A program made the position numbers and the translations under genes. DNA of 64,000 nt from Bryobacteraceae bacterium. Lineage in GTDB: Bacteria; Acidobacteriota; Terriglobia; Bryobacterales; Bryobacteraceae. Positions 36,410 through 44,288 of the stretch are shown piece after piece; position 1 is the stretch's first letter, and every line of letters starts with the position of its first letter. The notes beneath the pieces are model-generated. The model was given only the letters and a program-made list of their open reading frames with translations. It did no database searches and was not told the DNA's origin. The stretch is taken from assembly GCA_025056455.1 (NCBI GenBank), contig JANWVY010000007.1, positions 1 to 64,000 of the forward strand, written 5' to 3'.

Positions 36410-38437
36410 ATGGGGTTAGCCGCCTTTTTGCTTGGCCTAGCAGCCAGTTGTTCTGGCGCGAGCGTCCCAGTTGACCGGTCGTTCTACCGCCCGGGCCCGG
36501 TTACCGTAACCGAAGACGGCGACTTGTTTCGCATCCACTGGAAGGATGAACTTGCCCGCAGCTGGATTGCAGAATTCACTGTTGAACCGCGGAAACCCTT
36601 GATCCGCGCGATTACGTTGAATGGGCGCACGGTGGTGGAAAATGCCCAGCCACTGTATCGCTGCGCCGTGGGCAAACGGCGGGGAGGATGGGATCAATTC
36701 TTCGATCTGCCTCCCTCCCATCCAGATGGCACTCGCCAGTTCCTGGGGGAACTAGCCGTGCGGGGCGTGAAACTACGCACCGAAGGCAACCGCCTCGAAA
36801 TTGCCTTTGATGGCTTTCGCATGGGAATCTTCGAAGGCGCCATCGCCTTTACGTTTTTCCCGGGAACTCGATTCCTTCAGCAACAAGCGCTTGCTTCGAC
36901 TCGCGAGCCAGATACGGCTTACTACTATGACGCCGGCCTTCGCATGGCCTCGCCACGCAGTGTGCGCCCTGGCGGAAACATGGAAGCGTCGATCTTCTTT
37001 TACGACACCAACGGCGAATTCCGCGCCGCACCCGGCCAGGGTCCGGAGCGCACGCCGGTAGCGGTACGCTACCGTACGCTGGCAGCGCAACCCTCAGAAG
37101 GGACAATCGCCGTATTTCCCCCTCCCCACCAGTACTTCTTTGCCCGCGACTTCACCACTAACATGGGCTATCTATGGCATTCCGTTTGGCGGGGCCACGT
37201 CTCGCTCGGAATTCGCCAGCTGCCGGACGACAATACGGCCTATTATCCGTGGATCAACGCGCCGCCTGGCTCCTTGCAACGCATGAGCGTGTTTTACTTG
37301 ATGGATGATCGGGAGCCCAAAGCCCTACTCGAAGACGTCTTACGCTTCACCAACCGGGACCAGTTTGAACCTTTGCCCGGATATCAAACGGTGACCACCC
37401 ACTGGCATTTTGCTTACGCCGTACAGGCCATGAACAAAGGCTTCGACTGGACGCCCCCATTTAAAACCGTTCTCCAGACCATGGGGGTGAACGCTGCCAT
37501 CATCATGGATTTTCATGGGGACGGCCACCCGTCCGACGTCACGGAGATCCGGCTTGCAGAATTGGACGCTCTATTTCAGGCCTGCCGCCGGCAGTCTGAT
37601 TCTCACTTCTTGCTGATTCCTGCCGAGGAGGCAAACGTCCACTATGGCGGACACTGGGCGGTGGTTTTTCCGAAGCCAATTTACTGGATGATGCAACGGC
37701 CACAGGGCACCGAATTTGTGAGCCCCCACCAGAAGTATGGCCGGGTCTACCGGACCGGGAATGCCAATGAAATGCTGGAATTGATTCGAAGGGAAAAGGG
37801 ATTCGCCTATCAGACGCATCCTCGGACCAAGGGCTCGACAGGCTATCCGGACAAAATCCGGAGCGAGAGCTACTTCCTTGATTCGACTTACTTTGGCGCC
37901 GGCTGGAAACAGATGAACTCTGATCTTTCCTCTCCGCGCCTCGGCGAGCGGGCCCTCATTTTGCTCGATGACATGTGCAACTGGGGGTTGAAGAAGCGGC
38001 TGCTAGCTGAAGTGGACGTCTTCCAAATTGACTCGACACACGAGCTGTATGCCCATATGAACGTCAACTATGTACAGTTGCCAGCGTTGCCTTCCTTCGA
38101 CCAGTACGGGGCAGTTTTGGAGGCTCTGGCGCAAGGACGTTTTTTCCTTACGACGGGGGAGGTCCTTCTACCGGAGTATTCTCTACACGGTTCAGATGGC
38201 GGGCTTCGTGTCACAGCAACAGTGCAAAACCGTTTCCCGTTGCAATTTGCCGAAGTGGTTTGGGGTAATAAAGACGGCAGCACGCAGCGGAAAATCATTC
38301 CGCTCACGATGACCGGCCCGTTTGAGAAAAAGCGCTATGAGTGGGAAGTGGAAGCACCAGAGTGGAGATGGGCTCGCCTTGCGGTGTGGGACATTGCGGC
38401 CAACGGGGCAATGACCAATCCAATCTGGAGGCAATGA
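36410..38437 (+). CDS. Exported protein with a PHP-like phosphoesterase region
   Basis: This 675-residue protein has a hydrophobic N-terminus (MGLAAFLLGLAASCSGAS) that could be a signal or lipoprotein signal. The first 300 residues are beta-rich and unrecognised. From about residue 325 there are metal-ligand-like histidines and acids in the spacing of PHP hydrolases: THWHFAY, IIMDFHGDGHPSD, LIPAEEANVHYGGHW, AYQTHPRT and IDSTHELYAH, ending in GRFFLTTGE. The PHP match is by pattern only. The gene overlaps the next by ATGA, so the two proteins are translationally coupled. Confidence 0.65.
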   Translation: MGLAAFLLGLAASCSGASVPVDRSFYRPGPVTVTEDGDLFRIHWKDELARSWIAEFTVEPRKPLIRAITLNGRTVVENAQPLYRCAVGKRRGGWDQFFDLPPSHPDGTRQFLGELAVRGVKLRTEGNRLEIAFDGFRMGIFEGAIAFTFFPGTRFLQQQALASTREPDTAYYYDAGLRMASPRSVRPGGNMEASIFFYDTNGEFRAAPGQGPERTPVAVRYRTLAAQPSEGTIAVFPPPHQYFFARDFTTNMGYLWHSVWRGHVSLGIRQLPDDNTAYYPWINAPPGSLQRMSVFYLMDDREPKALLEDVLRFTNRDQFEPLPGYQTVTTHWHFAYAVQAMNKGFDWTPPFKTVLQTMGVNAAIIMDFHGDGHPSDVTEIRLAELDALFQACRRQSDSHFLLIPAEEANVHYGGHWAVVFPKPIYWMMQRPQGTEFVSPHQKYGRVYRTGNANEMLELIRREKGFAYQTHPRTKGSTGYPDKIRSESYFLDSTYFGAGWKQMNSDLSSPRLGERALILLDDMCNWGLKKRLLAEVDVFQIDSTHELYAHMNVNYVQLPALPSFDQYGAVLEALAQGRFFLTTGEVLLPEYSLHGSDGGLRVTATVQNRFPLQFAEVVWGNKDGSTQRKIIPLTMTGPFEKKRYEWEVEAPEWRWARLAVWDIAANGAMTNPIWRQ

Positions 38438-39276
38438 CGCGGATGTTGATCATCGATACGCACGCCCACATCTATTCGCCCGATGAGCGAAAGTATCCGC
38501 CCATCGAAAAACCGCTCCGGGTCCCTGGCGGCAAAGGTTCTCTCGAAGATCTACGCCAAGAAAGCGCCGAACATGGGGTGCGTGGCGTGTGCCTGATTCA
38601 AACCAGCACCTTCTATCGCTTCGACAACCGCTACGTTTGCGATTCTGCTCTTTCCGCGAAGCCGTGGGCAGCGGGAGTCTGTACGCTAGATCCCGATGAT
38701 CCCCACAGTCCGGGGCTGTTGAAGCACTACGTGCAAAAGTTCGGCATCCGCGGAATCCGGTCGATCCCAGCCAAGGACGGCCGACTTGACCATCCTGGCG
38801 TGCGCGCACTTTGGAAAGCCGCCCTAGAATCAGACATCGTTGTCAATGTGTTGATCGGGCGCGAAAAGGCGCCAGAACTAGCGCGGTTGCTGGGGCAATT
38901 CTCCCGGTTGCCTGTGGTCTTGGATCACTGTCTGAATTTGAAGGCCGGGCCTGAGATGTCGCAGACCCTGGATGCCGTCTTGCGCTTAGCGAGATTCCGG
39001 AATCTCCATGCGAAGCTCACGTTTCTCGCCACGGGCAGTCTCAGCGGCTATCCTTGTGACGACCTTCACGGTCCGTGCTTGAAAATTGTTCAAGCCTACG
39101 GCGCGGAGCGCTGTGTTTGGGGAAGCGATTTCCCGCTCGAGCTGTGGGCGCCGCGTCTCACCTACGCTGAGCATTTGCGCATCTTTCAACGGGACTTACC
39201 GTTGCCGGAGGAAGACCGAAAAAAGATTCTCGGCGAGACGGCGCGCAGACTTTGGTTCCGCTCAGCAAGCTTTTAA
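38434..39276 (+). CDS. Amidohydrolase family (amidohydro_2-like) TIM-barrel hydrolase
   Basis: This protein of about 280 residues begins near MLIIDTHAHIYSPDE, giving the first metal-binding HxH. Later blocks are GVRGVCLIQTSTF, LPVVLDHCLNL and CVWGSDFPLELWAPRLTYAE, which supplies the last Asp. Members include lactonases, decarboxylases and other metal-dependent hydrolases acting on small cyclic or acidic substrates. The ATG at 38434 forms an ATGA overlap with the upstream PHP-like gene. The two may act on one substrate in turn. Confidence 0.85.
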   Translation: MTRMLIIDTHAHIYSPDERKYPPIEKPLRVPGGKGSLEDLRQESAEHGVRGVCLIQTSTFYRFDNRYVCDSALSAKPWAAGVCTLDPDDPHSPGLLKHYVQKFGIRGIRSIPAKDGRLDHPGVRALWKAALESDIVVNVLIGREKAPELARLLGQFSRLPVVLDHCLNLKAGPEMSQTLDAVLRLARFRNLHAKLTFLATGSLSGYPCDDLHGPCLKIVQAYGAERCVWGSDFPLELWAPRLTYAEHLRIFQRDLPLPEEDRKKILGETARRLWFRSASF

Positions 39277-39328
39277 TTCGCCCGGCCAGAAACTTCGCGG
39301 CTATTGCTGGTGTTGCGCGGAGAGCCCG

Positions 39329-40564
39329 TCATCGCTTTGGCCACACCACCCCTTGATCCTTCTTGGTAACGGTCATCAGTCCGCGATAGAGAAATTTTTG
39401 GACCCGCTGTCCGCGGTAGGTTTCGGTTGTGTAGATATTGCCCTTAGAATCCGTGGCAATGCTGTGCACCGCGTAAAACTGGCCAGGCTGGCGGCCACCG
39501 TCGCCGAAACTGGTCAACACTTCGAGCGTTTCCCGCAGGAGAATGTGGACCTTCATGTTGGAGCCATCGCAGACATAAAGATACTTCTGTGCCGGGTCAC
39601 GCGACAGGGCCACGTCAAACACGGCGCCATCGCCAAGCGTACGCGGAGCAACCTGCGCTTCCTTCACAAAGGTTCCATCCTTTCGAAAAACTTGAATGCG
39701 GTTGTTGACCCGGTCGCACACATAGACCAGGCCGTCTTTCGAAAGCGTCAGCCCGTGGACCGGCGTACGGAATTGTTTGGGTAGGGGGGCGTCGGGATGG
39801 TACGGGCCGAGGTCCGTGTCGTCCGGTGTGTTGCCATATGCGCCCCAGTGTCTTTTATATTTGCCCGTGTCTGCGTCAAAGACAATCACTCGTCGGTTGC
39901 CATAGCCATCGGCGACATAGAGTTCATTGGTGTTCGGATCAACCACGGTCTTGGCGGGAAGTCGCAGATTCTCGGTATCGTGGCTCCCTTTGCCCGCATA
40001 GGGCCGCCCAATCTGCATTAAAAATTGTCCCGAGGGCGTAAACTTCAGGACCATGCCGTCGTGCACGCCGCCTTGGGCAATCCATCGACTTTCTTCCGGT
40101 GAGGGCGCACCAGGCTTGGCGGTACGGCCGTTCCCTCCAATCCAAACATTGCCTTTATGGTCGACCTCAATACCATGATTCGAAGCCGGCCAATCAAACC
40201 CCTTGCCCGGACCACCCCAGGCGGCAATGAGATCGCCTTGTGAGTTAAATGCCAGAACGGGCGGGGCTGGCAGGCAACACTCGGCAGCCTTCGGCTTCCA
40301 AGCCGCATACTGTTCCTTTTCTTCCAGGGATGTCGGGCGGTGAACAATCCAGACGTTATCCTTTTGATCGACCGCTACACCGACCGTAGCGCCAATCACC
40401 CAGTGGTTGGGAAGAGGTTTCGGCCAGAGGGGATCAACCTCAAAGCGTGGCGCTTGCACTTCAGCGGCTTGAACCAGATCGCTCTCACAAAGCCGGGCCA
40501 GGCCCGTAAGGAAAGCGACAATCGCTAGCGGCACGCTGCCGGGTTTGGCAAGACGGTGGAACAT
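39329..40564 (-). CDS. Secreted NHL-repeat beta-propeller protein
   Basis: This 411-residue protein has an N-terminal signal-like segment and about six NHL-type blades (VGVAVDQKDNVWIVHRP, IEVDHKGNVWIGGNG, LTLSKDGLVYVCDRVNNRIQ, IATDSKGNIYTTETYRGQRV). The pattern resembles peptidyl-amidoglycolate lyase-like propellers, but no catalytic residue can be confirmed. It probably binds ligand or protein in the periplasm. It is 75 bases downstream of the DapA-like gene on the same strand and may be cotranscribed. Confidence 0.82.
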   Translation of the reverse strand: MFHRLAKPGSVPLAIVAFLTGLARLCESDLVQAAEVQAPRFEVDPLWPKPLPNHWVIGATVGVAVDQKDNVWIVHRPTSLEEKEQYAAWKPKAAECCLPAPPVLAFNSQGDLIAAWGGPGKGFDWPASNHGIEVDHKGNVWIGGNGRTAKPGAPSPEESRWIAQGGVHDGMVLKFTPSGQFLMQIGRPYAGKGSHDTENLRLPAKTVVDPNTNELYVADGYGNRRVIVFDADTGKYKRHWGAYGNTPDDTDLGPYHPDAPLPKQFRTPVHGLTLSKDGLVYVCDRVNNRIQVFRKDGTFVKEAQVAPRTLGDGAVFDVALSRDPAQKYLYVCDGSNMKVHILLRETLEVLTSFGDGGRQPGQFYAVHSIATDSKGNIYTTETYRGQRVQKFLYRGLMTVTKKDQGVVWPKR

Positions 40565-40639
40565 GGCTCGACTCGACCCCTCATCCGTTCATGCGTTGCG
40601 TTTCACATGATACTGAATTCAGGATCGATCGCGAAGCGG

Positions 40640-41524
40640 CTAACCTCGAATCTCCCGGAACGCCTCTTCGATTTCTTGCTTGGCTGTGGGGCCGATCACT
40701 GTTAGGGGCAACCGCGGAGGACCTCCATAATAGCCATTTAGGTCCATCGCGTACTTCAATCCCGGCACCCCATATTTGGTGGTGACTAGCCGAGCCGCCT
40801 GCAAAATGCGGCCCTGCCAGTCCTTGGCGGCTTCCACTTCGCGTGTGCGGTGCGCTTCCCAAATGGTAATGCAGGCGTAGGGCGCGGCGTTCGCAAAGGC
40901 TAGGATCGCTCCAGCGGCCCCGACCGCTAGCGAGGGCCACAAGGTGGGAGCCGAACCAACAAGGATTTGGAAACCTGGCTTGGTCTCTCGGATCATTCGC
41001 ATCACCTTCTCAAGGTTGCCCGAGCTCTCTTTGATTCCAAGGATGTTTGGATGTTCACTCAAGGCGGCGACGGCCTCTGGGCTGATGTCGATGCCGGTTG
41101 TTTGCGGCCAGTTGTAGATGACAATAGGAATCTTTGATTGATCCGCTACCGTACGGAAGTAAATTAGCTGAGCTTCGTCGCGCTGCAGGAGATTCTTGTA
41201 ATAGTGCGGCGTGCGGACCATGGCAACTTGATATCCGATCTCGGCGGCCTGATTGGCGAGCCATACCGTTTCGCGAACGCTTTCTGCGCCCGTGCCCGCG
41301 ATCAGAAGTTTGCCAGGGGCGGCTGCCTCCGCGACCCAGCGAAACATCTCCAGTTTTTCTTCCGCGGTGAGCATTACGCTTTCGCCCGTGGATCCACAGA
41401 CCACATAGCCTGCCAGCGCGGTCTTGTTCCAACGCTCGACATTGTGGAAGACCTTGGCCTTATACAGCGATCCGTCGTATTGAAAGGGGGTGGTGATGGG
41501 AGGAAAGATGCCTTGAAGTTTCAC
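40640..41524 (-). CDS. DapA/NanA family aldolase (dihydrodipicolinate synthase-like)
   Basis: This 294-residue TIM-barrel class I aldolase shows the family signatures: GSTGES pyruvate-binding loop, Tyr in VIYNWPQTTGIDIS and the Schiff-base Lys in ILGIKESSGNLE. The rest of the DapA arrangement is not conserved enough to say it makes lysine; N-acetylneuraminate lyase, keto-deoxy-sugar acid aldolases and similar enzymes are alternatives. The GTG start at 41524 is supported by GGAGGAG 11 bases upstream. It lies downstream of atpE but across a likely terminator. Confidence 0.88.
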   Translation of the reverse strand: MKLQGIFPPITTPFQYDGSLYKAKVFHNVERWNKTALAGYVVCGSTGESVMLTAEEKLEMFRWVAEAAAPGKLLIAGTGAESVRETVWLANQAAEIGYQVAMVRTPHYYKNLLQRDEAQLIYFRTVADQSKIPIVIYNWPQTTGIDISPEAVAALSEHPNILGIKESSGNLEKVMRMIRETKPGFQILVGSAPTLWPSLAVGAAGAILAFANAAPYACITIWEAHRTREVEAAKDWQGRILQAARLVTTKYGVPGLKYAMDLNGYYGGPPRLPLTVIGPTAKQEIEEAFREIRG

Positions 41525-41551
41525 GTGCTACCTGACTCCTCCGAAAACACC

Positions 41552-41590
41552 AAGAGGGGAGAGGATCCCAAAGAACCCGCTCCCCCTCTT
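41552..41590 (-). terminator. Likely terminator of the F0 operon
   Basis: On the minus strand, 12 bases after the atpE stop, AAGAGGGGGAG pairs with CTCCCCTCTT (one bulged base) around an 18-base loop. The following sequence contains TGTTTT, a modest U tract. It separates atpE from the aldolase gene. Confidence 0.45.
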
Positions 41591-41602
41591 AGGATGCCAC
41601 CA

Positions 41603-41890
41603 CTAGACGACTTTGACGAAAATAATCACCAGCGTGTAAAGCGCTAGAGATTCGATGAGCACAAGACCGAGAATTAAGGCTCCGCGAATCGCCCCAGCGG
41701 CTGCTGGATTTCGGGCCATCCCTTCCGCCGCTTGCCCCACAGCGCGTCCCTGCCCAATGGCGCAAAGTCCGGAGGCGATGGCCATAGAAAAGCCGGAGGT
41801 GATCGCGACCCAGTTCGTTCCGTCCGCGCCAAACATCGGCGAGGCGACGAACATTAAAACGAGAAGCATCCAAACCGTTTTCAGGTTCAT
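41603..41890 (-). CDS. atpE: ATP synthase subunit c
   Basis: This 95-residue protein is subunit c of F0, which forms the ion-carrying ring. It has a short N-terminal signal-like segment (MNLKTVWMLLVLMFVASP) before the usual two helices, so it is longer than E. coli subunit c. The loop is AIGQGRAVGQAAEGMARNPA and helix 2 carries the ion-binding Glu in LVLIESLALYTLV. The Gln, Glu-Ser and Tyr match positions used for ion coordination in Na+-type rings, but the Thr of those rings is Leu here, so the ion is undecided. Confidence 0.95.
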   Translation of the reverse strand: MNLKTVWMLLVLMFVASPMFGADGTNWVAITSGFSMAIASGLCAIGQGRAVGQAAEGMARNPAAAGAIRGALILGLVLIESLALYTLVIIFVKVV

Positions 41891-41988
41891 CTTGTTTTCC
41901 TTTTCGATGAAATGTTCCCGCCGGAGGTGGTTCCTTCCGTGCGCTGGGGCGCCGGGGGCTCACGCGGCGGGCTTTAAAAAGCCGCTCT

Positions 41989-42729
41989 CTAATGCTCCTC
42001 GTGGGCGACGGCGCCCCCCACGTAAAGCATGGTCATCAAGGCGAAAATATAAGCTTGAAGAAAGGAAACGAAAACGTGCAGGCCCATAAAAACGGCCGGC
42101 ATCAGGAAGTAAGTCAACGAGATGAATAGAACCGTCACCATTTCGCCGGCATACATGTTGGCGTAGAGACGGATGGTGAGCGAAAGCGGTCGCGCTAAGT
42201 TGCTAATAATTTCGATTGGGAACATCAGCGGCGCGAGGGCCGGGATCGGGCCAGCAAAATGCGCAAGATACTTTCCCAGGCCGTTTTCCTTTACCCCAAC
42301 AAAGTTGTAGTAAAGGAACGAGGCAATCGCAAGTCCGCAAGGAACATAGGGAAACATCGTGGGCGATTCCAAGCCTGGAATGATTCCCAGAAGATTCGAG
42401 AACAAAACGAAGATGAAAATGGAGCCGAAGAACGCCACATAGTGATGGCCATGATGGCCCACATTGGACTTCGACTCGCTGTAGAGGAAGTTGTATATAG
42501 CCTCAAAAATATGCTGCATCTTGCCGGGCTGATTCATGGAAAGCCGAGGCCGAAGGATCGCGAAAACGGCGACGATGACCAGCGCTACCAGGATTTGCGT
42601 TGTAATCCAGTTGGTCCAGGGGCGAGCTGGATTGTGAGCGTGCAGACCAACCAAACCCAGGATGGCGTTGCCAAGGCCCGACAGATGGTCATTGAAGAAG
42701 CGAGTCAGCGCGATTTCGTGTTCGGCCAT
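41989..42729 (-). CDS. atpB: ATP synthase subunit a
   Basis: Subunit a forms the ion half-channels next to the c-ring. The protein of about 246 residues starts MAEHEIALTRFFNDHLSGLG at the ATG at 42729; the frame is open further upstream but that part overlaps atpI. Core features are present: ISNLARPLSLTIRLYANMYA with the essential Arg, SLTYFLMPAVFMGLHVFVSF, and an AYIFALMTMLYVGGAV end. The start overlaps the end of the atpI gene by 25 bases. The atpE gene starts 98 bases after the stop. Confidence 0.95.
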   Translation of the reverse strand: MAEHEIALTRFFNDHLSGLGNAILGLVGLHAHNPARPWTNWITTQILVALVIVAVFAILRPRLSMNQPGKMQHIFEAIYNFLYSESKSNVGHHGHHYVAFFGSIFIFVLFSNLLGIIPGLESPTMFPYVPCGLAIASFLYYNFVGVKENGLGKYLAHFAGPIPALAPLMFPIEIISNLARPLSLTIRLYANMYAGEMVTVLFISLTYFLMPAVFMGLHVFVSFLQAYIFALMTMLYVGGAVAHEEH

Positions 42730-43133
42730 GGATTTTCCGTGCCTGAATGTTCCCTTCCGTGGATGAGTTCGTACAGAATTTCGAGGATCGTGGCGCCGGC
42801 CGCGACCAGCATTCCACAGAGTGCGGCAACAATCTGCAATCCGAAAAGTTTCATCATAACATAGAGGACTCCCGCAAGGAGGAGCCACCGGGCGCCGAGC
42901 AAAGCCCTCTTCCAGGCCGCTGGCCGGGGCGAGGAGGGATGGCCGATCGACAGGACAAAACGGTGGGTCAAGCGCAAGCTGAGCGCTGACAGGACGGCGC
43001 CAGCGAAGAAGCTCGTTCCAATCCGCCGTCCATAACACAACCAGCTAACCAAGACGCCACCCGCTGTCAGAAGCCACAAAAACCGCCATAACCGGCTCAG
43101 CGTCCGGTCGAAATCGAAGTTTGCAGCGCTCAT
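42705..43133 (-). CDS. atpI: ATP synthase subunit I-like membrane protein
   Basis: This 142-residue protein has four predicted membrane helices (FLWLLTAGGVLVSWLCYGRR, TSFFAGAVLSALSLRLTHRF, ARWLLLAGVLYVMMKLFGLQ, IVAALCGMLVAAGATILEIL), the pattern of ATP synthase I chain proteins that assist c-ring assembly. Identity is inferred from topology and its place directly before atpB. It overlaps atpZ by ATGA (43130-43133) and atpB by 25 bases, so the three are translationally coupled. Confidence 0.8.
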   Translation of the reverse strand: MSAANFDFDRTLSRLWRFLWLLTAGGVLVSWLCYGRRIGTSFFAGAVLSALSLRLTHRFVLSIGHPSSPRPAAWKRALLGARWLLLAGVLYVMMKLFGLQIVAALCGMLVAAGATILEILYELIHGREHSGTENPWPNTKSR

Positions 43134-43339
43134 GGTTTTTCCTTGGTGAGCTCTCGGATCAAGTGCGTGATACCTGAGGCAATACCCAGCAGCAGGAAAA
43201 CAATTTTCAGAAAGGTGGTCCCGAGCCAGCTGTCCAGAAAGTAACCGATCAGATAACCGACAAACGTCGCTGCCGGTAACAGGGTAGCCAGAGCGCTGTA
43301 GCGGCTAAATTGTGACCAGAGGCGGCGGTCCCGGTTCAT
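43130..43339 (-). CDS. atpZ: AtpZ/AtpI family small F0-associated protein
   Basis: This 69-residue protein has two hydrophobic helices (ALATLLPAATFVGYLIGYFL and FLKIVFLLLGIASGITHLI). It has the AtpZ signature (the AtpZ/AtpI family, formerly called Ca2+/Mg2+ transport-like), which associates with F-ATPases. It overlaps the upstream HEM4 gene by 4 bases (43336-43339) and the next gene by 4 bases, both ATGA. Confidence 0.82.
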   Translation of the reverse strand: MNRDRRLWSQFSRYSALATLLPAATFVGYLIGYFLDSWLGTTFLKIVFLLLGIASGITHLIRELTKEKP

Positions 43340-44160
43340 TTGCGTTTGCTCCGCAGTAACTGCCGGGCGCGCTCGGCGGTTTCCTTGACGAGGAAACCCA
43401 TCTTTGGATGGCTTGGCGAGATATCGGTGGGCAGGCCGTATTCCTCTAGCATTTCGCTACAGCTGGGACCAACTGATCCAACCACGACGGAGGAGCGCAA
43501 CTGATCTTTCAGCTGCGCCTCGACCCCTTCTTCGCTGGCGATTTGCATCATGTGAGGCACTTGAATGGCGGTAGTAAAGAGGGCGACATCAAAGTCTCCG
43601 GCCGCCAGGCGCCGCACGGCCAGCCGCAGCGGGGCCGTATCGTGCGGTAGCGCCCACCGATAGACGCGGACAGGGGTGACTTGAGCGCCCCGCGCCCGGA
43701 GCGCCGCAAGCAGTTCTGGGTTGGGCCGCCCGTACTCTTGCACGGCCAGGCGCCGCTCGGGGCGATCCTTCATCGCCTGCAACAACTCGCGCCAAGTGTT
43801 GGGTTCTGGCGCAGTGACCGCAACGGGCACGCCCATCTCCCGGAGGGCCGCCACGGGTTTGGGGCCGCGGGCGGCTACCGCGATTTGGCGGAGCGCTTCA
43901 GCAAACTGCTTCTCCGGGTAGCGTGTAGCGAGCAGCTGGTTCAAGGCGCGCGTGCCCACCCCGGTGAGGAAAATCATCATGTCGAACTCGCCCGCAAACA
44001 ACCGCTCCGCGAACTCAAACGTAGGACGATGATCTTCTAACGGAGCTTCCCGCATGGAAGGGGCGACGAAGGCCTCGCCGCCTTGATTGCGAATTAACGT
44101 TGCCATTTCGGCGGCGCGGCGGCTTTCAAACGCCACGACGCGCAGGCCATCGAATCCCAT
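43336..44160 (-). CDS. Uroporphyrinogen-III synthase-like (HEM4) protein
   Basis: This 274-residue protein has the two-lobed HEM4 fold seen in HemD: LRVVAFESRRAAEMATLIRN, then DMMIFLTGVGTRALNQLLA, and in the second lobe VRVYRWALPHDTAPL, DVALFTTAIQVPHMM and VVVGSVGPSCSEMLEEYGLP. HemD cyclises hydroxymethylbilane to uroporphyrinogen III. HEM4 proteins also occur as non-enzymatic modules, so the catalytic role is not certain. Uniquely here it heads the F0 operon, overlapping atpZ by ATGA. HemQ (54854-55681) shows the cell makes heme by the coproporphyrin route. Confidence 0.85.
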   Translation of the reverse strand: MGFDGLRVVAFESRRAAEMATLIRNQGGEAFVAPSMREAPLEDHRPTFEFAERLFAGEFDMMIFLTGVGTRALNQLLATRYPEKQFAEALRQIAVAARGPKPVAALREMGVPVAVTAPEPNTWRELLQAMKDRPERRLAVQEYGRPNPELLAALRARGAQVTPVRVYRWALPHDTAPLRLAVRRLAAGDFDVALFTTAIQVPHMMQIASEEGVEAQLKDQLRSSVVVGSVGPSCSEMLEEYGLPTDISPSHPKMGFLVKETAERARQLLRSKRK

Positions 44161-44288
44161 TCCGCTTTCCAGTTTACTGCTGGTCAGAGCCGGTTGACCT
44201 TGCTACTACCTGTAACTTTTTTTGCGGGTTGCGGTACAGGTGCGGGCGAAAGACTGCACCCATCTGAGCCTATGCCATACTTTCTGTC

